DNA of 45,916 nt from an uncultured Lewinella sp. (lineage in GTDB: Bacteria; Bacteroidota; Bacteroidia; Chitinophagales; Saprospiraceae). Shown piece after piece: positions 26,067-34,677 of this stretch (position 1 is the stretch's first letter; every line of letters starts with the position of its first letter). Below the pieces are notes generated by a model that had not been told where the DNA came from, searched no databases, and was given only the letters and a program-made list of their open reading frames with translations. The translations under genes and the position numbers were made by a program. The stretch covers positions 1-45,916 of the forward strand of contig CALMYQ010000123.1 of NCBI GenBank assembly GCA_937873655.1. The letters are read 5' to 3'.

Positions 26067-27242
26067 ATGAACCGGTGCTTCTGTCTATGCCTCATGTTTG
26101 TCCTGCCAATCCTGCTCTCCGGCCAGGATCCTTTTTTTATCCATTTTTACGGTAATGAATCCGCTTTTAATCCGGCCCTGGTCGGTTTCAAAGGATCAAC
26201 AAGTTTTAGTACAAAATATAAGTCCCAGTGGGCTGCCGGTACCGTTCCCGCTTTTCGTTCGGCCTGGGTCAACTTTGAAGAGAGCATGCCCTGCAACTTG
26301 CTCGATTACGGGTTGAATCTAAATTATGACGAAGAAGGTGTCGGTATATTCAGGACGTACGATATCGGTGTCAAAATTGCAGGAACCATACCATTTGACA
26401 TTGGAAGATCCGGCAACAATATTCGACTCGGGCTCAGCCTGCAAAGTTCGGTCAAGACCATCGATTTCAGCAGACTTATCTTTTCTGACCAACTTGATCC
26501 GAAATTCGGTCTGGTTGATGTGAACGGCGATCCGCTCCCTACGGGATTCGTTCCCCCTGAAGAGACCGGCTCTCATTCCTTTTTTACACCTTCCGTTGGG
26601 TTTGCCTATCGGGTTTTGCTTGATACCCGGAATAAAAGATCCCCTACGCTCTTTTTTGGCGCGGCCGTCCATAATGCCTATTCCTTGTTAAAGGACCCGA
26701 AAACCGGACATGAAGAATCTTTGCTTGGAATCGGAACCAGGATCCCAAGCCGGTATTCGTTCTTTTTATCAATGGATCTGATTCCCTATCTTGAAAAGGG
26801 CGGAGATTTTTTATCTCTGAAAATGATGGTGTTTAATCAGCGGCAAGCCGGATTGCAGTATTGGGAAGCAGGCGGGAAGTTGTCTCTTAACCGTGCGCTG
26901 GCCGGAGGAATATTCTATCATTTCAATTTCCCTTCCGAACAGGGGAGAAACACGAATTGGATTACCTATACCCTGGAGACCGGCAGCCGTATCTCAAAAT
27001 TTAACAGAGTGGAGGTGGGCTTTGCCCTTTCTCACAACCTGAGCGGCCTCAAGAATAAGGTCGGGCCGATATTCGAACTGACTTTTTCTTATCACCTCGG
27101 TAAAAGCATGATCTGCGGATTTGCTAACCAGGACAACGACCTGACGGAGGACGGGCTTGGCTGCCCAACTTCCGCCCAAACCCAGTGGCGTAAAAAACTC
27201 TATGAAGGCATCTGGTACAAAACCACCAATAAATATAAATAA
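26067..27242 (+). CDS. PorP/SprF family T9SS outer-membrane protein (391 aa)
   Basis: The ATG at 26067 gives a signal peptide (MNRCFCLCLMFVLPILLSGQ). The mature start, DPFFIHFYGNESAFNPALVGF, is the hallmark of PorP/SprF proteins, followed by beta strands such as STKYKSQWA, YDIGVKIAGTI, FFTPSVGFAYRV and a last strand FELTFSYHLGK. PorP/SprF barrels bind type B T9SS cargo at the outer membrane and hold it on the surface. The stop lies 13 nt before the giant PKD protein, which carries that kind of tail, so this is most probably its dedicated partner. Confidence 0.92.
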   Translation: MNRCFCLCLMFVLPILLSGQDPFFIHFYGNESAFNPALVGFKGSTSFSTKYKSQWAAGTVPAFRSAWVNFEESMPCNLLDYGLNLNYDEEGVGIFRTYDIGVKIAGTIPFDIGRSGNNIRLGLSLQSSVKTIDFSRLIFSDQLDPKFGLVDVNGDPLPTGFVPPEETGSHSFFTPSVGFAYRVLLDTRNKRSPTLFFGAAVHNAYSLLKDPKTGHEESLLGIGTRIPSRYSFFLSMDLIPYLEKGGDFLSLKMMVFNQRQAGLQYWEAGGKLSLNRALAGGIFYHFNFPSEQGRNTNWITYTLETGSRISKFNRVEVGFALSHNLSGLKNKVGPIFELTFSYHLGKSMICGFANQDNDLTEDGLGCPTSAQTQWRKKLYEGIWYKTTNKYK

Positions 27243-27255
27243 AATCTCCCCGGCC

Positions 27256-30200
27256 ATGCGTCTATCAGTGATCTTTATGGTGTTTTTATCGGGCATAACA
27301 ATCTCCGGGTTTTCTCAAACAATGCCCGGATGCCCCTGTCTGGAGGATGATTGCGGAGATATCCTCTCCGATTTTTCTATCCAGGGTACCCAATCCATTG
27401 TTTGCGACGGTTACCAATTCTTTGTTTCCAATAATACGACCGCAACCAATGTGGCCCAATATATATGGGATTGGGGCGATACCACGTCGGATATCACCAC
27501 TACAACCCAGGACGTCTCGCATATCTACAATATCCCCGATAGCCTGGTCTGTGATGACGACAAAACGACCTACGTGATCTGCCTGACCATCGTGCGTTAT
27601 TGCGATAACAATGCCAAACTGAGTTGCCATAATACCTCCAAACCTGTCGGCGTCATCCACCGTCCCAGGGCCCTTTTTTCCGCTCCCGAAGAGGCCTGCA
27701 TCAATACCCCGGTCACGCTGACCAACACCAGCTGCAATGCCACCGTCTTCCACTGGGACTTCGGCGACGGCACAACCTCCGACCTCGAAGATCCCACGAA
27801 AACCTATACCGCCCCGGGAAACTACACGGTTACGCTGACCGTCACCAATACGACCTGCGGCAGCTCCGATACCGAAACCCGGATGATCCGGGTCGTCGGA
27901 TACCCGGAAGCTTCCTTTACCCTTGATGCGGACCCGGCCGACCGCTGCGGACCTACCATCATCGCATTTGACGATCAGTCCAACCAATGGAGCAATACGT
28001 ATTGGACCATCTTGCCGCCCGAAATGTCCGGATGGGATTTTACCGATACTTCCATGACGTTGAGCACCAACGATATTGAGGTGGCGTTTGAACCGGGTAT
28101 GTACGACGTGACCCTCACCGCCGAAAATATATGCGGGGAAGATACGTCTCATCTGGTCCTGAATATTTATGAACCGCTCCATATCAACCTGGACGCGCCG
28201 CCTGGCTTTTGCGATGCGGCTACCATTTCTTCCTCCGATTTGAATTTCTCTTATTCCGGAACCATTACCGGAATCAAGTGGACTTTTACCGGCAGCAGCA
28301 ATATGACCACCTCCTCTGATCCGACTTTTTCCGGCGCCATCTTCAATACCTCAGGCACGGTAACACTCGAAGTCGCCAGCCCTTGCGGCAACCTGACGGA
28401 AACGGTGCCGATCGTGGTGGCTACGACCGAGCAGATCGTTATGGGCAGTAATCCGGCAGAAATTTGTAACCAGGCAGACCCCATTCAGTTATCAGCTGCT
28501 CCGCCGGGCGGCAACTGGACCGGCCTCGGACCGGCCGCCGGTGCGGTTTCTTCTACCGGTGTTTTCGATCCTTCGGGGCTGATTCCCGGGACCTATTCCC
28601 TGAATTATTCCATCGGTGCAGCGGGCTGCCCGAATGATATGACCATCAATATTGCGGTCTTGCCTACGGTCGGAGTTGCTCTTGCCGGGGTGAACCCCGC
28701 CTGCGAGTCGCTGAATTACGTGCCGAATGTGCAGTTTTCAGGCAATATCACCAATTATGCCTGGACGTTAGAAGGCGCCAACCCGCCCGCCAGTTCGGCA
28801 TCCAATCCCACCGCTTCGTTCACCCACCCGGATACGGCCATGGTCGTCGTCATGGTAAATGGCCAGTGCGGCACGGCGTCGGATACGATTTTTGTTGAAA
28901 TCCAGGCCAATGCGGACCCGATGATAACCCCGCCCCAGGGCCCGCTCTGCTCGGGCTCCACCCCGATAACGCTCCAGGTCAACCCGGGGGGCGGAACCTG
29001 GTCGGGGACCGGCATTACCGATCCGGTGAACGGCGTTTTCAATCCGGGTGTCGGCCAGGGAAATTACCTGATCATCTATTCGCTGCTCAACGGGGTCTGC
29101 ACAGGCCTGGATTCCATTAATCTGACGGTGATTTCCTCGCCGTCCGTCTCCTTTCCCGCGGATACGCTTTGTATCGACAGCGCTCCGATGCAATTGTCGG
29201 CCAGCCCCGGCGGCGGCGGGTTTTCCGGGCCGGGGGTGGATTCGCTGACCGGCATTTTTGACCCGGCGCAGGCAGGGGAGGGGAGCCTCTTGCTGCATTA
29301 CAGCTATACCAGCGCCGCGGGCTGCGAGGTGATGGCAGCTGCGCAGTTTCTGGTCGAAGCGCTGCCCATACTTACCCTCCCGGATACCCTGGATCTCTGC
29401 CTTTCGGATATTCCGGTCGACCTGGCGGCGGTGTCCGGTTACATGGTCAGCCCAGGCGGCGCCTCGGTCTGGAGCGGTCCCGGGGTTATCAATCCATCCG
29501 GCATATTCAACGGCGGCGCCCAAAACCTGCAGGAGGGGAACTATACGGTTTCGGTCGCCTATACCCGCAACGAATGCCAGGTAGAGGACAGCCTGACGAT
29601 CCGACTGATCCTGGCGCCTGATTTGGCGATCCGGCCCGATACCACGGTTTGCATTTCCGACCAGTTTCTGCAACTGGAGACGAACCTGAGCGGCGGCGCC
29701 TGGTCCGGCCCGGGGGTGGAACCGGCCACCGGCCTGATCCACCTCGAAGATGCCGGCGGCGGAATTTTTACTTACGGTTACCTGTTCAGCCCGGAGACCA
29801 ATTGCCGCCAGGAAGCTTCCCTGACAGTGGAGATCATCGACCTGGGCGCCAACCTGAATCCCGGTCCGGATATAGAAATCTGTGAAGGCCCGGCAACCTA
29901 TACGCTGACCGGCGCATCGCCCGCCGGCGGCTACTGGACCGGCCCGCCGGCGCTCACCGATCCGCAGACCGGTCTGATCGACCTGTCGCAGATCGTCCCG
30001 GACTCGGTCTATGTCTTTTCTTATTGCCTGGAAAGCGAGTCGGTCCTGGGTTGCTCGGCTTGCAAAAGCAGGACGTTTGTCCTGCACGCCAACCCCGCGG
30101 CAGCCTTTGCCCTGGCCGGCAGCGCCTGCGAAGATGAGGTCTTCGGTTTGGTGAACACGACCACGGGCGCTTCAACCTACTCGTGGGATTTTGGAGACGG

Positions 30201-33096
30201 TACGCCCGGGAGCGCTCAATTTGAACCGACGCATACGTATAGCGAGCCGGGGGACTATACCATTACCCTGACCGCCACCAATCCCGTAACGGGCTGTTTC
30301 AACACCACCGTCCGGGATGTGCACGTGACCGCTCCTCCCGTCGCCGCTTTTGACCTGACCAGCGACGAAGGTTGCGCGCCGTTCCTGGTCGGGATCGATG
30401 ACCACAGCTCCGGCGAAGGCCTTTCCCTGACCTGGTACATCGGCCCGGATACGATCCTGGGCGCTGCGCCGACCGGGATTTACCTGGACCATATTACCAA
30501 AGACAGTTATTTTATTATCCGGGTCATGGCGAGCAATCTCTGCGCCGACCGGTTCTTTGAGGATACCGTTCTGGTGCATCCTTACCCGGTGGTCCGGTTC
30601 GGGGTACAACCGAATGAAGGCTGCTCGCCGCTATCGGTCGGCCTGGCCAATACCACGGTCGGCAACCCGGAAACCTGGTTCTGGGATTATGCCGTCGGCA
30701 CTTCAACCGACAGCCTGCCGCCGTTGCCCATCATCTATACCGCGCCGGACACCAATTTTGTGATCTACCCCATTACCCTCATCTCCACCAACGAGTGCGG
30801 GGCGGATACGCTGACCAAAGAAGTCATCGTTTATCCGCCGGACGTGACCGCCTTTCTGGAAGCGGATACCCTGAAAGGCTGCCAGCCGCTGACCGTCCAG
30901 CTGGAAAGTTTCGCCACGCCGGGTTCGATCATCACCTGGCGGGTGATCGGTCCGGACGACGCCGAACAGGGCAGTGCATTGGAAAACCCGCAATTTATCC
31001 TGAATACGCCCGGCATACATACTGTGATCCTGTATGCAGCCCGCTGCGGAGAGGACACCGATACGACCCATATCGAGGTGCTGCCGGCGCCTGACGTCAG
31101 CTTTACCCACCGGCCGGTGGGTTGTCTTGGGCAACCCATTCAATTCAATAACCTTTCCGTCGGCATCAGCGGGAGCGAATGGGATTTCGGGGATGGAAAC
31201 ACCTCCTCCGATCATTCGCCGGTCCATATGTTTGCAGCTGCCGGAACCTATACCGTGACCCTTACCGCCTACTCGCTGCTGAACGCCTGTCCGGCTACTT
31301 TCACCAGTACGGTCGAGGTGGTCGGCAATCCGGTGGCGGCCTTTACGCCGTCGGTCACCGAAGGATGCGGCCCGCTGGAAGTCGCTTTCGACAATAACAG
31401 CCAGGGGGGCGTACACTATGTCTGGAACTGGAGCGACGGAACCTCGGCTTCTTTCCTGGAAAACCCGGTACATATCTTCCAGTCGCCCGGTAATTATGAG
31501 GTGCGGCTCACGGTGTTCAATCAGGACAGTTGTTTTACCGATACCGCCGTGTTCAATATCCTGGTCTATCCCGATCCGGTAGCCGGATTTACGCTGCCGG
31601 CGCAGAACTATTGCCTGGGGTACGACAACCTGTTGCCGGTCAATACCTCCCAGGGGGCCGTGGCCTACGAATGGTCATGGCCGGGGGGCAGCTCCACCGG
31701 GGTCAATCCGGTGATCGTGCCGTCGCAGTCCGGTACCCTGCCGGTTACGCTGGTTGCGGTGAATAGCTTTCAGTGCCGGGATTCCCTGATACGGGCCGTG
31801 GACATCCTGCCGTCGCCCGTAGCCGGTTTTGCGCCTGATATGAACCAGGGGTGCGAGGACCTTCGGGTGGTTTTTGACAACCAATCGCAATTCGCGGGCT
31901 TTTATGACTGGGATTTTGCCGACGGCAACGGGTCGGCCCTTGAAAATCCGGCCAATACTTTTACGTCCCCGGGGGAATATGCCGTCACCCTGGTTGCGGG
32001 CAGCGACAACGGATGCCCGCAGGACACCTTCTCCCTGAATATTACGGTATGGCCCAAACCCACAGCGGAATTCACCTACGACAAACCCGAAGAATGCGGC
32101 ACGCCCGCTGAGGTTATCCTGACCAACGGCTCCAACGGCTATGTCGGCAGCGACTGGGCGTTTGGCGACGGCGCCTTTTCCACCGATACCGACCCGGTAC
32201 ACGATTACCAACAACCCGGGGTGTTCCCGATCCGGCTTGTGGTGACCAACGAATTTCTGTGTAAGGATACCGTGATTCAGGAAGTGGATATTTTCGGCCA
32301 GCCGGCGGCCGGTTTTGATCCCGGTGTGTCAGTGGGTTGCAACGATCTGGAGGTGGTTTTCCAAAACCAGTCCACCGACGCCGTTCGGTACATCTGGCGG
32401 ATTGCCTCCTTCCCCGAGTTCCGGGATTCCATATCGCCCAGGGTGGTTTTCACCGAACCCGGTGTTTACACCGCCGAACTGGTGGCCATTTACAACGATC
32501 AATGCCAGGACACGTACGTCCTGCCGACACCCATCCGGGTATACCGCAGTCCGGAGGCCGGGTTTGAGACGGAAATTGACCGGGATGAGAACTTGCTGGG
32601 CGATGTGCAATTCATCAATACTTCCGAATTTTATGATCGCATCCACTGGGATTTCGGCGACGGCAACACTTCCACGGAAACCGACCCGTTCCATGTCTAC
32701 GATATCAACCGGTCTATCACCGTTACCCTGATCGCCTACAACGACAACAACGGGGCATATACCTGTACGGATACCCTGAAAAAGCCGGTTGACCCCGAAT
32801 GGATCACTACCTTCTTCGCGCCCAACGCCCTTTCACCCGATTTCGGTCCGCTGCAGGTGCGCATCTTCAAGCCCGTCGGCATCGGCATCGAGGAATACGA
32901 GATTGCGATTTATTCCCCCTACGGAAAGCAGGTCTGGCATTCCACCGCCCTGGAAGACGGCCACCCCAAAGACGGCTGGGACGGTACCCTCAATGGGAAG
33001 CCTCAACCCCAGGGCGCCTACGTCTGGCGCGCCGACCTGAAATTTGTGAATGGCGACCGGCGGGTAGAAACGGGTTCGGTGAATTTGGTGCGGTAG
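27256..33096 (+). CDS. Giant PKD-repeat surface protein with T9SS type B tail (1946 aa)
   Basis: The ATG at 27256 gives a signal peptide (MRLSVIFMVFLSGITISGFSQ). Three blocks follow: about five PKD-like modules (e.g. FHWDFGDGTTSD with PGNYTVTLTVTN); six SprB-like modules of the form GG.WSGPG(V/I)...G.F/I (residues about 415-940); and about eleven further PKD modules, several with an intact WDFGDG. The last ~90 residues are a gliding-motility-associated type B sorting domain: FFAPNALSPD, YEIAIYSPYGKQVW, GWDGTLNGKPQPQGAYVW. It should be exported through T9SS and displayed by the PorP/SprF protein encoded just upstream. An adhesin or motility role is likely from architecture; no enzyme domain is visible. 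It is GC-richer than the 2.4-7.2 kb block. Confidence 0.93.
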   Translation: MRLSVIFMVFLSGITISGFSQTMPGCPCLEDDCGDILSDFSIQGTQSIVCDGYQFFVSNNTTATNVAQYIWDWGDTTSDITTTTQDVSHIYNIPDSLVCDDDKTTYVICLTIVRYCDNNAKLSCHNTSKPVGVIHRPRALFSAPEEACINTPVTLTNTSCNATVFHWDFGDGTTSDLEDPTKTYTAPGNYTVTLTVTNTTCGSSDTETRMIRVVGYPEASFTLDADPADRCGPTIIAFDDQSNQWSNTYWTILPPEMSGWDFTDTSMTLSTNDIEVAFEPGMYDVTLTAENICGEDTSHLVLNIYEPLHINLDAPPGFCDAATISSSDLNFSYSGTITGIKWTFTGSSNMTTSSDPTFSGAIFNTSGTVTLEVASPCGNLTETVPIVVATTEQIVMGSNPAEICNQADPIQLSAAPPGGNWTGLGPAAGAVSSTGVFDPSGLIPGTYSLNYSIGAAGCPNDMTINIAVLPTVGVALAGVNPACESLNYVPNVQFSGNITNYAWTLEGANPPASSASNPTASFTHPDTAMVVVMVNGQCGTASDTIFVEIQANADPMITPPQGPLCSGSTPITLQVNPGGGTWSGTGITDPVNGVFNPGVGQGNYLIIYSLLNGVCTGLDSINLTVISSPSVSFPADTLCIDSAPMQLSASPGGGGFSGPGVDSLTGIFDPAQAGEGSLLLHYSYTSAAGCEVMAAAQFLVEALPILTLPDTLDLCLSDIPVDLAAVSGYMVSPGGASVWSGPGVINPSGIFNGGAQNLQEGNYTVSVAYTRNECQVEDSLTIRLILAPDLAIRPDTTVCISDQFLQLETNLSGGAWSGPGVEPATGLIHLEDAGGGIFTYGYLFSPETNCRQEASLTVEIIDLGANLNPGPDIEICEGPATYTLTGASPAGGYWTGPPALTDPQTGLIDLSQIVPDSVYVFSYCLESESVLGCSACKSRTFVLHANPAAAFALAGSACEDEVFGLVNTTTGASTYSWDFGDGTPGSAQFEPTHTYSEPGDYTITLTATNPVTGCFNTTVRDVHVTAPPVAAFDLTSDEGCAPFLVGIDDHSSGEGLSLTWYIGPDTILGAAPTGIYLDHITKDSYFIIRVMASNLCADRFFEDTVLVHPYPVVRFGVQPNEGCSPLSVGLANTTVGNPETWFWDYAVGTSTDSLPPLPIIYTAPDTNFVIYPITLISTNECGADTLTKEVIVYPPDVTAFLEADTLKGCQPLTVQLESFATPGSIITWRVIGPDDAEQGSALENPQFILNTPGIHTVILYAARCGEDTDTTHIEVLPAPDVSFTHRPVGCLGQPIQFNNLSVGISGSEWDFGDGNTSSDHSPVHMFAAAGTYTVTLTAYSLLNACPATFTSTVEVVGNPVAAFTPSVTEGCGPLEVAFDNNSQGGVHYVWNWSDGTSASFLENPVHIFQSPGNYEVRLTVFNQDSCFTDTAVFNILVYPDPVAGFTLPAQNYCLGYDNLLPVNTSQGAVAYEWSWPGGSSTGVNPVIVPSQSGTLPVTLVAVNSFQCRDSLIRAVDILPSPVAGFAPDMNQGCEDLRVVFDNQSQFAGFYDWDFADGNGSALENPANTFTSPGEYAVTLVAGSDNGCPQDTFSLNITVWPKPTAEFTYDKPEECGTPAEVILTNGSNGYVGSDWAFGDGAFSTDTDPVHDYQQPGVFPIRLVVTNEFLCKDTVIQEVDIFGQPAAGFDPGVSVGCNDLEVVFQNQSTDAVRYIWRIASFPEFRDSISPRVVFTEPGVYTAELVAIYNDQCQDTYVLPTPIRVYRSPEAGFETEIDRDENLLGDVQFINTSEFYDRIHWDFGDGNTSTETDPFHVYDINRSITVTLIAYNDNNGAYTCTDTLKKPVDPEWITTFFAPNALSPDFGPLQVRIFKPVGIGIEEYEIAIYSPYGKQVWHSTALEDGHPKDGWDGTLNGKPQPQGAYVWRADLKFVNGDRRVETGSVNLVR

Positions 33097-34239
33097 TCAC
33101 GGCCTGAATACCCGCAAATGTGCATCCCGGCAACACCAGTCATCTTCCTCAGGTTGATGCCTGAAAACCAGGGCTCTTTTCTTTCTGGAAGCGCCGGGAT
33201 CAGGCTCAAGGCCCTCCTGGAAAAAAAGGTCGGTGTTCGGTTCTTCTGTGGTGATGATCACTTTCAGGTGTTCGTCAATACCTGGATGTCCTGCTGGTAT
33301 AGAATGTCCTCTACCTGGACGGGGATGGTGGCATTGGAGTATGCGCCTGCCAACATTCGGGCCCAGTCTTCCTGGCCGGGTTCCAGCAGCTGTTGGGGCA
33401 ACAGGCGGTTGGTTATGCTGAAATCGCTGCCGAGAAACAGGGCGCTGAACCAAAACGGTCGCAATCCCGAATTTCTGACCTTCAACTGAAAAGCGGGATA
33501 ATACCACGTTTCCCCGCGCCGACCGTATGCTAAAACGGGGTGATTCCACCAGTCTGCGAGCTCCTTCGGCGCATTTTCCGCGTATTCGCCGGGCGCAGTG
33601 ATGATGTAAAATTCAAGCTGGATTTCTTCAGGACCGATACCGGTTTCCGGGTTATCCAAAAAGCGGACTTGCTCCCATTTGGCGACCGTTTCGATTTGTT
33701 TGGGAAAAAAGTCTGCCTGCTGCTCGCCGTAACTGTCAACTTTTTTGAATAGGGGAAAAGGATCTTTCAACCGGCTCAACCAGTATTGATTTTCTTCAGC
33801 ATGGATCAGGTAATCGGTTTCTTCCGGGTATCTGGTCAGGGCTACCATGTCCGATTTGGGTAAAACCGGAGAATCGGCCAGATACCGGATACCGCTCGGA
33901 TCGCTGCCGGGTGTAATGCCGATTTCAAATTTCGGAGCTGCCCTTTGGGTGATCACAGCAGGTACGTTTGTCGGGTGTTGTAACCGTCCGTGCCGGAAAC
34001 CAGGGAGAAATTGGCATGAGTACGCAGATGCCCTCCGAAATAAACTTGCCGTCTTCCGGGAAGCTACCTCAACCCGTAAACAACTTTTCCTGGCTCTGAT
34101 CACTGCCTTCGGGCTCAACCCAAATCTCCACAGCATCGGGCTCGTCGCCCAATCCATCGGCCTTGATAACCTTTTCGGCGACTGAGGTCTGCCCGTCTCT
34201 GGACCTCGATACTGGTGGCACGATTATTTTTTCCTCCAT
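33097..34239 (-). pseudogene. Frameshifted remnant of a caspase-family-like protein (C-terminal part)
   Basis: Protein-like sequence continues across all three minus-strand frames. Segment 1 (ATG at 34239, includes GDEPDAVEIWVEPEG) ends at a TGA at 34069-34071. Segment 2 (QVYFGGHLRTHANFSLVSGT, then DGYNTRQTYLL) ends near 33955. Segment 3 runs to about 33275 and includes VAKWEQVRFLDNP and FWFSALFLGSDFSITNRLLP. Segment 4 (IDEHLKVIITTEEPNTDLFF onward) ends at a TGA abutting the stop of the PKD gene. The order 'VxKW..L.NP / LFLG.nF.vTN / L.PG / I.TTE..nTD' recalls the region after the peptidase domain in Saprospiria caspase-family proteins, from memory. The catalytic His/Cys part is absent upstream, so this is a decayed fragment. 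Confidence 0.65.
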
Positions 34240-34389
34240 TCTCCCTTGGGAAAGCCGAATTTTTGTACTACTTCATAAGTTGTTGATTTATTGTTGAATA
34301 TACAAGTGAATTCTCCCCTGTTCGGCCCTGTTTTCTTGTTTCGCTGCCGCACTTTCTTCATTTTTTTGTCCTGGAAGTTTCATGGAGCC

Positions 34390-34409
34390 TATCCCTAATT
34401 TAGGGGACA
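34390..34409. promoter_or_regulatory. Palindromic operator-like site (copy 3)
   Basis: TATCCCTAATTTAGGGGACA has the dyad CCCTAA-T-TTAGGG (34393-34405), one base shorter in the spacer than copy 2. It lies 29 nt before the LuxR-type HTH gene, which could be its own regulator. Confidence 0.55.
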
Positions 34410-34438
34410 TTTAGAACCCTGTCAAGGCTACCTGTATC

Positions 34439-34666
34439 ATGAAAAACGAACCGCCGGAACCGGACCCCAAAATTGAATTTACCGGACACCAGCTGACCAT
34501 CATCCAGCTTTGGTCGGAAGAACAGTCGGCCGCCGCAGTCGCCAAAGTCCTGGATCTGTCGGAACATACCGTCCTCACGCACCTGAAACGAATGCGCCGG
34601 AAGCTCAGGGTTCGCCGCACTTTTGAAGTGTACAAATATGCCAGGGATAAGAATTTGATTAAATAA
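34439..34666 (+). CDS. Stand-alone LuxR-type HTH protein (75 aa)
   Basis: Almost the whole protein is a GerE/LuxR helix-turn-helix: FTGHQLTIIQLWSEEQSAAA, then VAKVLDLSEHTVLTHLKRMR and RKLRVRR. Its C-terminal half aligns with the HTH of the PAS-LuxR protein at 17813-18541 (KLRVRRTFEVYKYARDKN versus RLGVRRTLDAVLYAREQG). No sensor domain is present, so it may act constitutively, be controlled by partner binding, or be a remnant of a larger regulator. It is the first gene of the protease operon (12 nt before the M48 gene) and has a palindrome 29 nt upstream, which fits autoregulation. Confidence 0.8.
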   Translation: MKNEPPEPDPKIEFTGHQLTIIQLWSEEQSAAAVAKVLDLSEHTVLTHLKRMRRKLRVRRTFEVYKYARDKNLIK

Positions 34667-34677
34667 ACCTCACAATT

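Noticed and set aside
27286..33040. Long open frames antisense or out of frame inside the PKD gene (up to 439 codons)
   Set aside because: They are by-products of the GC-rich biased codons of the PKD gene; composition is Arg/Gly/Pro-rich without domains.
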